The position numbers and the translations under genes were made by a program. This document shows, in pieces, positions 1 to 6,917 of a stretch of 41,486 nt of DNA. How positions within the stretch are numbered: position 1 is the stretch's first letter; the number at the start of each line of letters is the position of its first letter. This stretch comes from Oscillospiraceae bacterium (lineage in GTDB: Bacteria > Bacillota_A > Clostridia > Oscillospirales > Oscillospiraceae). Where the stretch lies: contig JAFQHF010000028.1 of the NCBI GenBank assembly GCA_017398105.1, positions 1 to 41,486 on the forward strand. Direction: 5' to 3'. The notes beneath the pieces were generated by a model. That model saw only the letters and a list, made by a program, of their open reading frames with translations, was not told the origin of the DNA and ran no database searches.

Positions 1-121
1 CGCCGGCTTCGGTGATCTTCAGGTTGGTCTTCTTCTCGGGCTCGCCCTTCTTCTTTTTCTTCTTGGTGTCTTCGCTGTGGGGGTAGATCTTGGTGATGTT
101 CTTCAGAGTTAAGCTTGCCAT
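1..121 (-). CDS. Sugar ABC transporter ATP-binding protein, MalK/MsmX/UgpC type (N-terminus only)
   Basis: Only the first 40 codons lie in the window; the gene runs off its left edge. The protein starts MASLTLKNITKIYP, the usual opening of the cytoplasmic ATPases that power carbohydrate ABC importers (MalK, MsmX, UgpC). Between IYP and the place where the Walker A region should follow there is a lysine-rich insert (KKKKKK at about residues 23-28) and then EKKTNLKITEAG. From memory, similar charged inserts occur in Oscillospiraceae homologues. The ATG at 121-119 has no clear Shine-Dalgarno sequence. Walker A, Walker B and the regulatory domain are outside the window, so substrate and completeness cannot be judged. 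Confidence 0.72.
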   Translation of the reverse strand, partial: MASLTLKNITKIYPHSEDTKKKKKKGEPEKKTNLKITEAG

Positions 122-286
122 ACTGTTTTCGACGCTAAACGTACCTACCATTTCGCGTACGTTCTCGCATACCCGCATAGTAACCAATCTGCGGGAGCAT
201 TACGACAGGTCTCCACACTGCCGCACCGTGCGTCAGACGGATATTTCCTCCTTTATTTTTAGCGGATTGAAGCCTATTTTGTGGAG
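122..286 (-). other. Long leader of the ABC ATPase gene, no assured gene
   Basis: This is most of the roughly 185-base leader predicted for the minus-strand ATPase gene. It holds an open frame from an ATG at 293 to a TAG at 135 (52 codons, starting MPTPQNRLQSAKNKGG), but no ribosome site precedes that ATG. An AAAGGAGG sequence lies inside the frame and is not followed by a usual start codon. I see no riboswitch I can name. Treat it as an untranslated leader unless the frame proves conserved. Confidence 0.3.
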
Positions 287-341
287 TAGGCATAATCCAC
301 CTGGATATGCCTATGATACCATACTTTTCAAGCAGTGGCAA
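287..341 (-). promoter_or_regulatory. Promoter and overlapping dyad for the ABC ATPase gene
   Basis: On the minus strand TTGCCA (341-336) and TATCAT (318-313) are separated by 17 bases, a good vegetative promoter about 190 bases before the ATG at 121. Directly beside the -10 box, at 287-313, arms TAGGCATA and TATGCCTA form an inverted repeat with additional pairing (TCC/GGA) inside. Its position at the predicted transcript start suits an operator for a sugar-responsive repressor, but it could also be a 5' RNA hairpin. The regulator is unknown. Confidence 0.45.
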
Positions 342-414
342 TGGTGGGTTCCTACAGTTTTCCGCCGCTCCATTTAGGCGTTTTGACCATCTGCCGGAAC
401 TTTTCCCCACTGTC

Positions 415-443
415 TTGCATTCCAGCACAAAGTATGGTATTAT
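415..443 (+). promoter_or_regulatory. Promoter of the PpiC/C39 lipoprotein gene
   Basis: TTGCAT (415-420) and TATTAT (438-443) are 17 bases apart, giving a sigma-A type promoter about 30 bases before the ATG at 474. AGAGG near 462 is the ribosome site. Confidence 0.6.
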
Positions 444-473
444 CATTCATTATCGGAAAAAAGAGGCAATTTT

Positions 474-2384
474 ATGCGAAAATGGATATACATCCTGCTC
501 CCGGTTCTGGCCCTGCTGCTGTACGGCTGCGCATCTGAAACCACTGCCGAATCCACTGCTGCGGAAGAAACGATTCCCGCAGCTACCATCCCGGCGGACG
601 GAAATCCCGGTGATGTGACCTGCAAAGGAAGCTACTCCGGCCAGGTGGATGCAGACGCAGTGGCAGCTGTCTGTGCAGATACACAGCTGACTCTTGGAGA
701 GCTTCAGGTCTGGTATTGGGCCCAGGCTGCCCAGTACCGGCAGGAAAATCATGAGATCATGCCGGACTTCTCATTGCCGCTGGATACGCAGGTCTGTCAG
801 ATCGATGACAGTGTCGGTTCCTGGCAGCAGTATTTTCTTCGTCAGGCGCTGGAGCGCTGGCATACGGCGCAGGCACTGGTGCATCAGAGTGAAACTGTCC
901 CCATGCCCACCGAGGAAGCTTACAAGCCCTCAAAGAAGAATCATGAGACTTACATGACCGGCATCCCCGCCAATGAAGTCCGCTATGGGTATTACGAATA
1001 TTTCCGCCCCAACTCCATGCATCAGGCATATCTGGATACGCTGCCCCAGACACTGACGGAACTGGCCCGGCAGAACGGCTATGCCGATGCCGCCGCACTG
1101 GCAGAGCAGGGATTCGGCACCCGGGAGGCGCTGCTCTGTCAGGCAGTATCCCGGTTGAATCTGGGCTATATGTACTTTACCACCATGAGCTATTATATTG
1201 AGCCCACAGATGCACAGCTGCAGGCCTTCTACGAAGAAAACCCTGCGGATTATCCGGAGGAGGAAACCTGCGTAACAGTCCGCCATATTCTGCTGACCGG
1301 CGAGGACTCTGCCGCGCTGCACAAGGAAGCTTCCGATCTGCTGCGCTACTGGGACAAGAAGACAAAAGGCGGCGAAGGCGCCTTTGCGGATCTGGCGTAT
1401 CACAATTCGGAAGATCTGGGCTCCGCCCTGGACGGCGGCCGTTACTACCGGGTGCGCAAAGGTCAGCTGATCCCGGAACTGGAACAGTGGTGCTTCGATG
1501 AAATCCGTCAGCCCGGCGATACTGTGACCCTGGAAACCGACGCAGGTCTGCACCTTCTGTATTTTTCCGGAAAGCAGACGGCGGGATTCGTCCGTGCGGA
1601 AGCGGATTATTACCGCACCCAGCAGCAGAAGCTGATTGGGCAGGCCCGGAAGGCCAATCCCATGAAGGTGGACTACAGTGCCATCGTTCTGGGTGACGGA
1701 CAGACGGAAATCACAGTTTCCGACCTGCTGTATCCGGATATTGCCCACGAGCGGTTCCCGGAGATCCCGCTGTATCTGCAGCAGGATTACGAAAAGACCA
1801 TGTACGGCAATTTCCCTCTGAACAGCAACGGCTGCGGCATCACCTCCCTGGCCATGCTGGCAAGCTATATGGCCGATGATGAGCTGACCCCTCCGGAAAT
1901 GTGCCGTATGTTCGGCCATTACAGCCACTATAACGGTACGGACGGGATGATCTTTATCCACGAGCCTCCGGAAATGGGCTTCTATCTGAGAAAGAAATCC
2001 CACGATGTGAAAGAAGTCAAGGCCGCCCTGCAGGAAGGTCAGATCGTAATCTCCGTGCAGCGCAGCGGCTACTGGACCCGGGCAGGTCATTACATCGTTC
2101 TGGAAGCCATCGACGAAAACGACAAGGTTCAGGTCCGGGATTCCAACCTGTATAATTACGGTAAGCTGAAGGGTCATAAAATCGATTCCCATGCCTGGGG
2201 AACCGTGACGGCAGCGGCTTCCGGTTACTGGATTTATGAGGATAAGGTCACCCGGATTCCCAACTGTAGCCGCTGTGGCAGCGAGATGGAGACCTCCGGC
2301 CATATCCTGACAGACGATTACCTCTGCGAAAAGTGCATCCCCGCCACGCTGCGAAGAAGCACTTATCTGGAATATTGCGCATAA
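474..2384 (+). CDS. Lipoprotein with parvulin (PpiC) domain and C-terminal C39-like cysteine-peptidase domain
   Basis: A 636-residue exported lipoprotein: the N-terminus MRKWIYILLPVLALLLYGC ends in a lipobox with Cys19 as the expected acylation site. Residues about 265-365 (VRHILLTGEDS, then FADLAYHNSEDLGSALDGG) read as a PpiC/parvulin peptidyl-prolyl isomerase domain, as in PrsA and SurA. Residues about 440-590 resemble the C39-like peptidase fold: Cys454 in NSNGCGITSLAML, His539 in AGHYIVLEA and Asp556 in VRDSN make a plausible Cys-His-Asp triad. The C-terminus has two CXXC pairs (Cys598/601 and Cys618/621), suggesting a zinc-ribbon knob. Joining a foldase-like domain to a peptidase-like domain is unusual and suggests processing or maturation of exported proteins outside the membrane. 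The target is unknown. The gene is followed at once by a hairpin and a repeat element. Confidence 0.75.
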   Translation: MRKWIYILLPVLALLLYGCASETTAESTAAEETIPAATIPADGNPGDVTCKGSYSGQVDADAVAAVCADTQLTLGELQVWYWAQAAQYRQENHEIMPDFSLPLDTQVCQIDDSVGSWQQYFLRQALERWHTAQALVHQSETVPMPTEEAYKPSKKNHETYMTGIPANEVRYGYYEYFRPNSMHQAYLDTLPQTLTELARQNGYADAAALAEQGFGTREALLCQAVSRLNLGYMYFTTMSYYIEPTDAQLQAFYEENPADYPEEETCVTVRHILLTGEDSAALHKEASDLLRYWDKKTKGGEGAFADLAYHNSEDLGSALDGGRYYRVRKGQLIPELEQWCFDEIRQPGDTVTLETDAGLHLLYFSGKQTAGFVRAEADYYRTQQQKLIGQARKANPMKVDYSAIVLGDGQTEITVSDLLYPDIAHERFPEIPLYLQQDYEKTMYGNFPLNSNGCGITSLAMLASYMADDELTPPEMCRMFGHYSHYNGTDGMIFIHEPPEMGFYLRKKSHDVKEVKAALQEGQIVISVQRSGYWTRAGHYIVLEAIDENDKVQVRDSNLYNYGKLKGHKIDSHAWGTVTAAASGYWIYEDKVTRIPNCSRCGSEMETSGHILTDDYLCEKCIPATLRRSTYLEYCA

Positions 2385-2390
2385 TGAAAT

Positions 2391-2655
2391 CGAGCCGTTC
2401 CCCAAACCGGGAACGGCTCGTAAACTTGTCGAAAAACCCCTTGCGGATTTTTTCGCCAGCCTTTTGCAGTCTGCTGCGCGCACTCCTTGTGCGCCAAAAG
2501 CGCACAACTCGCACACTTGCAGCCTGAGATGTATTTTTGTCCACGTACATGCCACGGCCAAAAATGATTCAGATGGGTTTGCCGCTTTGGCGGCAAATTC
2601 TGCGAAGCCTCTTTTGACAGGCTATCGAGCCGTTTCCAAAACCGGGAACGGCTCG
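2391..2655 (+). repeat. Hairpin-flanked structured intergenic element, copy A
   Basis: Two nearly identical hairpins bound this stretch: 2391-2420 (12-bp stem, CGAGCCGTTCCC paired with GGGAACGGCTCG) and 2626-2655 (same right arm, one change in the left). Between them are 205 bases that recur at 32.7 kb and, inverted, at 37.9 kb. Shared words include GCAGTCTGCTGCGCGCA, CACACTTGCAGCCTGAGA and CCACGTACATGCC. Internal stems: 2487-2507 (TTGTGCGC/GCGCACAA), 2533-2565 (ATTTTTG/CAAAAAT) and 2578-2597 (TTTGCCGC/GCGGCAAA). The outer hairpins probably end transcription of the two convergent genes beside it. No credible protein is encoded. Confidence 0.85.
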
Positions 2656-2661
2656 TATCCG

Positions 2662-3165
2662 TTATGTCAGTTTCATAAAAATAAGGAACACTACCAGCAG
2701 GACGCACCAGAAGGGGAAATGGGGAACGCCTGCTGTTTCACCAAAGAACACTTCACTGAGACTGGGCGGTTCAAAGGAACCGATCTTCACAACATTCCCG
2801 GCATCCTGCGCCCCCTCCTGAGTATCCTCACCGGAACGCACCATGGTCACCACCAGCTTCATGCTGGCCTTCGCACCCAGGGTCTTGTTCTTGAGCGCTA
2901 CCCGGGATTCTTCCGCCAGTTCAAAGCCCTCCGGGATCAGCTGTTCCAGATTGGTGATGGTCACTTCTGTGTATTTGGTATTTTTAAGGGTAATGGTCGC
3001 GGTGATGGGCTCATCCGGCTCATACATTTCCTTGTCCATCTCCACCGTCACCTGCAGACCATCCTCGGTGGTCGTGGTGGTGGTCACTGCCAGCGCAGGG
3101 GCGGCAAGGCCGATGCAGAAATTCAGCAAGAGCAAAAGCAGCCAAAATCGTTGTATGGTTTTCAT
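2662..3165 (-). CDS. Secreted, membrane-anchored protein of unknown function
   Basis: 167 residues. An N-terminal signal peptide (MKTIQRFWLLLLLLNF, with likely cleavage after APALA) is followed by a beta-rich extracytoplasmic part. The segment from about residue 30 to 110 (VEMDKEMYEPDEPITATITLKN, read in two pieces) resembles the Ig-like/DUF11 type folds that describe themselves through NTKYTEVTITNLEQLIPEGF. A hydrophobic C-terminal segment (FWCVLLVVFLIFMK) would anchor it. There is no sortase motif. It starts 31 bases after the acyltransferase gene at 3197-4291, with TAGGAGAC as ribosome site, so it is probably the last gene of that operon. I do not recognise a specific family and infer only a cell-surface role. 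Confidence 0.6.
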   Translation of the reverse strand: MKTIQRFWLLLLLLNFCIGLAAPALAVTTTTTTEDGLQVTVEMDKEMYEPDEPITATITLKNTKYTEVTITNLEQLIPEGFELAEESRVALKNKTLGAKASMKLVVTMVRSGEDTQEGAQDAGNVVKIGSFEPPSLSEVFFGETAGVPHFPFWCVLLVVFLIFMKLT

Positions 3166-3196
3166 TGATCTGTCTCCTATGATTTTCTTGGAATAT

Positions 3197-4291
3197 TCAG
3201 CGGGCTTTTTCAGGCTTTTTGCTCAGGAGCAGGGCAAACACCACACTCATCAGCAGGCACAGCGTAAAGCCCACAGCCTGATCCAGGGTCGTATGCACGG
3301 CATTGGGATGATAGGAAAGATATTCGATCAGAATAAGGCCGTGGATCAGATAGCATTCAAAGGACGCATCTCCCAAACGAACCAGGGGCTTCCAGCGGAA
3401 CAGCCGGGAGATCCAGCCCCGTCCCAGCAGGAAAACGATGCACAGTGCAAAATCCGGGATCAGCCAGCTGACGATCAGATTGCGCCAGTAATTGCCGGGG
3501 CGGTGGAAGGCGATGAACCAGTAAACCAGAACCGCAGCTTCCAGCAGTGTAAAGAAGAAGGGCTTAACGGGAATTTTGCGGTTGGGAAGATCCAGTGAGC
3601 GGAGCATATATCCCAGAATCAGCGCCGCCAGATATTCTCCCATTCTTGCAGGCGGGAAAACCAGGTGCCAGTAGTACATATCCAGCTTCTGGGTCAGATA
3701 GCAATAGACCACAGTGACTCCCAGAATGCCCAGAATCGCGATGCTGAAGAACCAGTATTTTTTCGGATGGCGGTGGAGCTTCTCCAGAATCCATCCAGCC
3801 GGCAGATTCAGCGCATACAGGAACAGCAGCGCGGACAAAAACCAGCCCACACCATTAAAACTCAGCTGTCCTCCGGGGAACCAGGCCTGAACCAGCAGAA
3901 GATTCTTCACAAGCTGCCGCAAATGAACCGACAAGGCAGCAAAATCCCGGCTGATGATCACTTCCGGAATTGCCTGATGGCACAGTGCCAGCAAAAGCGT
4001 CGCAAAATATAACGGGTACAGCTTTCTGATCTTCCGCCAGAGATAGGTCACCTGATCCCGGGGCTTCAGGCTGATGGGTTTTCCATACAGGGAATAACCG
4101 GACAGCAGGCCGCTCAGCACAAAGAAAAAGCTGACGGCAGCATAACCGCAATGGGTATGGGGATATTTGAAAAACACAAGCGTGTCCGCATGGGTCACAA
4201 AAACATTAAAGAAAGCCAGGAACCGCAGAAACTGCAGCTGTTCCATCCGGCCCTGCCGGGCAGGGCTGCCGGTAAGCGTTGTTGCATTCAT
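3197..4291 (-). CDS. Acyltransferase family 3 membrane protein, copy 1
   Basis: 364 residues with about ten hydrophobic segments. The opening QFLRFLAFFNVFVTHAD and the following FFFVLSGLLSGYSLYG match acyltransferase-3 (OafA/YrhL/NodX) proteins, which move acetyl or other acyl groups onto envelope sugars using an arginine/histidine centre near the N-terminus. R22 in the first segment and H34 after it are the likely key residues. The ribosome site GGAGG precedes the ATG by eight bases. It is a close paralogue of the gene at 4489-5571, its likely operon partner, and ends ...SKKPEKAR where the other ends ...SKNR. The acceptor substrate is unknown. The two copies differ by scattered substitutions throughout the middle and end. 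Confidence 0.85.
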   Translation of the reverse strand: MNATTLTGSPARQGRMEQLQFLRFLAFFNVFVTHADTLVFFKYPHTHCGYAAVSFFFVLSGLLSGYSLYGKPISLKPRDQVTYLWRKIRKLYPLYFATLLLALCHQAIPEVIISRDFAALSVHLRQLVKNLLLVQAWFPGGQLSFNGVGWFLSALLFLYALNLPAGWILEKLHRHPKKYWFFSIAILGILGVTVVYCYLTQKLDMYYWHLVFPPARMGEYLAALILGYMLRSLDLPNRKIPVKPFFFTLLEAAVLVYWFIAFHRPGNYWRNLIVSWLIPDFALCIVFLLGRGWISRLFRWKPLVRLGDASFECYLIHGLILIEYLSYHPNAVHTTLDQAVGFTLCLLMSVVFALLLSKKPEKAR

Positions 4292-4488
4292 GAATCATCC
4301 TCCGAAACAGCACACAATCGATGCTCAAATTTCAAAAAGCAGGGGTTTATACGAGTTTTATCGGGTTGTGAACGGAAACTGCGTCGCAGCCGCAAAAACG
4401 AAGTCAATACGATTTTCTGTCGCTGCAAGCGGCGTACCATCCCAGTGGCACAATAAAATGGCAGCAGGCATTTTATCAAGAATTTCTA

Positions 4489-5571
4489 CTATCTGTTTTT
4501 ACTCAGAAGCAGAGCAAATACAACGGTGAGCAGCAGGCACAGGGCAAACCCCACCGCCTGATCCAGAGGCGTATTTACAGCATTGGGATGATAGGAAAGG
4601 TATTCGATCAGAATCATGCCATGGAGCAGGTAGCATTCAAAAGAAGCGTCTCCCAAGCGAACCAGAGGTTTCCGGCAGAACAGCCGGGAGATCCAGCCCC
4701 GCCCCAGCAGGAATACGATACACACTGCAAAATCCGGGATCAGCCAGCTGACAATCACGTTACGCCAGTAATTGCCGGGACGGTGAAAGGAAATAAACCA
4801 GTAAAGCAGAACAGCAGCTTCTGCAATGGTGAATACTATGGTGTTAACCGGAATCTTACGGTTGGGAAGATCCAGCGAACGGAGCATATATCCCAAAATC
4901 AGTGCTGACAAATATTCTCCCATTCTTGCAGGTGGAAAAAAATGATGCCAGTATTGCATGTCCAGGTTCTGTGTCAGATAACAGTAGACGACAGTCACTC
5001 CCAGAATTCCTAAAATTGCACTGCTGAAAAACCAGTATTTTTTAGGGTGCCGGAATACTTTGCCCAGAAGCCATGCCGCAGGCAGATTCAGTGCATACAG
5101 AAACATCAGCGCCGACAAAAACCAGCTTACATAGTTAAAGCTCAGCTGCCCGGTGGGAAACCAGGCATGGATCAGCAGCAGATTCTTCACAAGCTGCCGA
5201 AGATGAACCGACAAGGCAGCAAAATCCCGACTGATGATCATTTCCGGGATAGACTGACGGCAGACCGCCAGTAAAACCGTTGCAAAATATAACGGATACA
5301 GTTTTCTGATCTTTCGCCAGAGATAGGACACCTGATCCCGCGGCTTCAGGCTGATGGGTTTTCCGTACAGGGAATAACCGGACAACAGGCCGCTCAGCAC
5401 AAAGAAAAAGCTGACGGCAGCATAGGCACAATGGGTGCTTGGATATTTAAAAAATACCAGTGTATCCGCATGGGTCACAAAAACATTAAAGAAAGCCAGG
5501 AACCGCAGAAACTGCAGCTGCTCCATCCGGCCCTGCCGGGCAGGGCTGCCGGTAAGCGTTGTTGCATTCAT
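4489..5571 (-). CDS. Acyltransferase family 3 membrane protein, copy 2
   Basis: 360 residues, same family and architecture as the neighbouring 3197-4291 gene: about ten membrane segments, MEQLQFLRFLAFFNVFVTHAD at the N-terminus, and FVLSGLLSGYSLYGK. The role is probably O-acylation of a wall or capsule sugar. It is first in the operon and has its own promoter (5608-5636) and a GGAGGATCC ribosome region. The first 40 codons and the ribosome site of the two genes are almost identical in DNA while the rest is more divergent, a pattern expected after duplication with later gene conversion. The 197 bases between the two genes hold no further gene. Confidence 0.85.
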   Translation of the reverse strand: MNATTLTGSPARQGRMEQLQFLRFLAFFNVFVTHADTLVFFKYPSTHCAYAAVSFFFVLSGLLSGYSLYGKPISLKPRDQVSYLWRKIRKLYPLYFATVLLAVCRQSIPEMIISRDFAALSVHLRQLVKNLLLIHAWFPTGQLSFNYVSWFLSALMFLYALNLPAAWLLGKVFRHPKKYWFFSSAILGILGVTVVYCYLTQNLDMQYWHHFFPPARMGEYLSALILGYMLRSLDLPNRKIPVNTIVFTIAEAAVLLYWFISFHRPGNYWRNVIVSWLIPDFAVCIVFLLGRGWISRLFCRKPLVRLGDASFECYLLHGMILIEYLSYHPNAVNTPLDQAVGFALCLLLTVVFALLLSKNR

Positions 5572-5607
5572 GGATCATCCTCCGAAGCTGAATACAATAT
5601 TTTTTAC

Positions 5608-5636
5608 ATTTTACCTTTTTTCCCGCCGGGAGTCAA
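5608..5636 (-). promoter_or_regulatory. Promoter of the acyltransferase operon
   Basis: Minus-strand TTGACT (5636-5631) and TAAAAT (5613-5608) with a 17-base spacer lie about 40 bases before the ATG at 5571. Confidence 0.6.
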
Positions 5637-5814
5637 TGGGACAGCGCACAATTTCGCAGAAAGCCCGAAGAAAACAAACATTCCGTTTCTCCATTCTTCT
5701 TTACGGAAAATACGGGAATGCATCATTTCCGGCATTCCCTTCGTCATGACTGCACCGTAAATCACAGCTTGCCTCCATAACCGCACTCGGCAAAATCCCA
5801 ACATTTCCAAAAAA
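5637..5814. other. Intergenic stretch with no recognised gene
   Basis: Between the acyltransferase promoter and the spo0A terminator. It contains short frames with no ribosome site and no member of either repeat family. I see nothing functional in it. Confidence 0.4.
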
Positions 5815-5857
5815 CGCTCCTGCTTTACCGGGTTGGAAACCAAATAAGGCAGGAGCA
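5815..5857 (-). terminator. Rho-independent terminator of spo0A
   Basis: Arms GCTCCTGC and GCAGGAGC pair across a loop of about 25 bases and, on the minus strand, are followed by GTTTTTT. It lies about 20 bases after the spo0A stop. Confidence 0.75.
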
Positions 5858-5876
5858 TTTTCTTAACTTTTCATTA

Positions 5877-6656
5877 TCAGAAATTCGCCACTTCGGAAGA
5901 TTTCAGCTGAAGCTGCAACTTATCAGCGATTAAAGCAATAAATTCTGAGTTAGTGGGTTTTCCCTTGGTATTACTAACTGTATAGCCGAAAAATCTTTGC
6001 AAAGTGTCCAAATCACCCCGGTCCCAGGCCACTTCGATGGCATGGCGGATGGCCCGCTCTACTCTGGACGGTGTGGTCTGGAATGTTTTCGCCACCTGGG
6101 GGTACAATACTTTTGTAATGGCGTTGATCACATCCATGTCGTTGACGGCAATGATGATGGCTTCCCGCAGATACTGATAGCCCTTGATATGGGCGGGGAC
6201 GCCAATCTCGTGGATGATGCTGGTGACCAGGGATTCGATGCTGTGCTTGTCCGTGCGGCGCTTGTCCGGAAGCCGGAGGTTCTCCCCACTCCGGATCTCT
6301 TCCAGGCGCTCCACCAGCGCCGTCATATCGCAGGGCTTCAGCATCAGATAGCGGACACCCAGATTGGCTGCTGCAGCGGACACATATTCGGTAATAAACG
6401 CGGAAGTCGCCAGCGTTATGGGCTTGCGGCCCGTATTTGCGATGGACTTCAGTACGCTGATGCCGTCCTTTTTTGCCAGCATCAGATCCAGAACCAGCAC
6501 ATCGGGTTTTCTCTCTTCAATCAGTCGGATGGCCTGCTCCCCGTCGGAGGCCGTCCCCACTACATGAAAACCACCGGCACGATGCAGCGCAGCGGTCAGG
6601 CCGGAGCAAAACTCTTCCGCGCTGTCGGCGATGAATACAGTTGTCGTGTGTTCCAT
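5877..6656 (-). CDS. spo0A: Sporulation master regulator Spo0A
   Basis: 259 residues, near the usual Spo0A length. An N-terminal receiver domain (residues 1-125) is followed by the strongly conserved Spo0A DNA-binding domain, with [19 protein letters not shown] as the recognition region. It is the response regulator that, once phosphorylated, starts sporulation. In the receiver, Asp57 (VLVLD) is the phosphate acceptor and Lys107 (MLKP) is present. The usual acidic pair before it is Asp11-Ser12 rather than Asp-Asp, so one metal-binding acid is missing. The start was chosen because AGGAGAGGA precedes the ATG at 6656; an in-frame ATG 18 bases upstream lacks this. spoIVB, usually next to spo0A, is 33 kb away here. 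Confidence 0.95.
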   Translation of the reverse strand: MEHTTTVFIADSAEEFCSGLTAALHRAGGFHVVGTASDGEQAIRLIEERKPDVLVLDLMLAKKDGISVLKSIANTGRKPITLATSAFITEYVSAAAANLGVRYLMLKPCDMTALVERLEEIRSGENLRLPDKRRTDKHSIESLVTSIIHEIGVPAHIKGYQYLREAIIIAVNDMDVINAITKVLYPQVAKTFQTTPSRVERAIRHAIEVAWDRGDLDTLQRFFGYTVSNTKGKPTNSEFIALIADKLQLQLKSSEVANF

Positions 6657-6721
6657 ACATTCCTCTCCTGTCATGTAAATTCTCCCCAGTACGCAGGGTA
6701 TCCCCCGCGTGCGACAACTAA

Positions 6722-6750
6722 AGCATAGCATGAAACGAGTCCTTTTGCAA
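6722..6750 (-). promoter_or_regulatory. Promoter of spo0A
   Basis: Minus-strand TTGCAA (6750-6745) and TATGCT (6727-6722), spacer 17 bases, about 65 bases before the spo0A ATG. A second, stationary-phase promoter could exist but is not evident. Confidence 0.55.
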
Positions 6751-6818
6751 GGAGATTCGAAAACAAATAATCGTCAAAAACCGCACTTTTCCGAAGAAGT
6801 ATTACATATTTTTAACTT

Positions 6819-6825
6819 TTCGACA
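6819..6825 (-). promoter_or_regulatory. Candidate Spo0A binding box (0A box)
   Basis: The minus strand reads TGTCGAA, an exact match to the 0A-box core, placed between the divergent spo0A and pepF promoters. A seven-base match is weak alone, but the position fits autoregulation of spo0A or control of pepF. Confidence 0.4.
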
Positions 6826-6861
6826 GGAATTGACAAAGCTGCGGCCACCCTGCGGTTCCGG

Positions 6862-6890
6862 TTGACGGAAAGACTTTCCTGATGTAAAAT
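6862..6890 (+). promoter_or_regulatory. Promoter of pepF
   Basis: TTGACG (6862-6867), 17-base spacer, TAAAAT (6885-6890), then AGGAGG at 6905-6910 eight bases before the ATG at 6918. Confidence 0.7.
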
Positions 6891-6917
6891 AGCAGAAACA
6901 ACTTAGGAGGAACGAAC

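Noticed and set aside
135..293. A 52-codon leader gene before the ABC ATPase
   Set aside because: No ribosome site precedes its ATG, which lies inside the dyad; kept only as a remark in the leader entry.
930..2561. A 543-codon open frame on the minus strand opposite the PpiC/C39 lipoprotein
   Set aside because: It is antisense to a gene with clear signal and domains, has no ribosome site and contains no recognisable family; long antisense frames are expected in GC-rich coding DNA.
2464..2661. Open frames through repeat copy A (and similar ones through copies B and C)
   Set aside because: The three copies do not preserve a common frame or protein sequence; changes conserve base pairing rather than codons.
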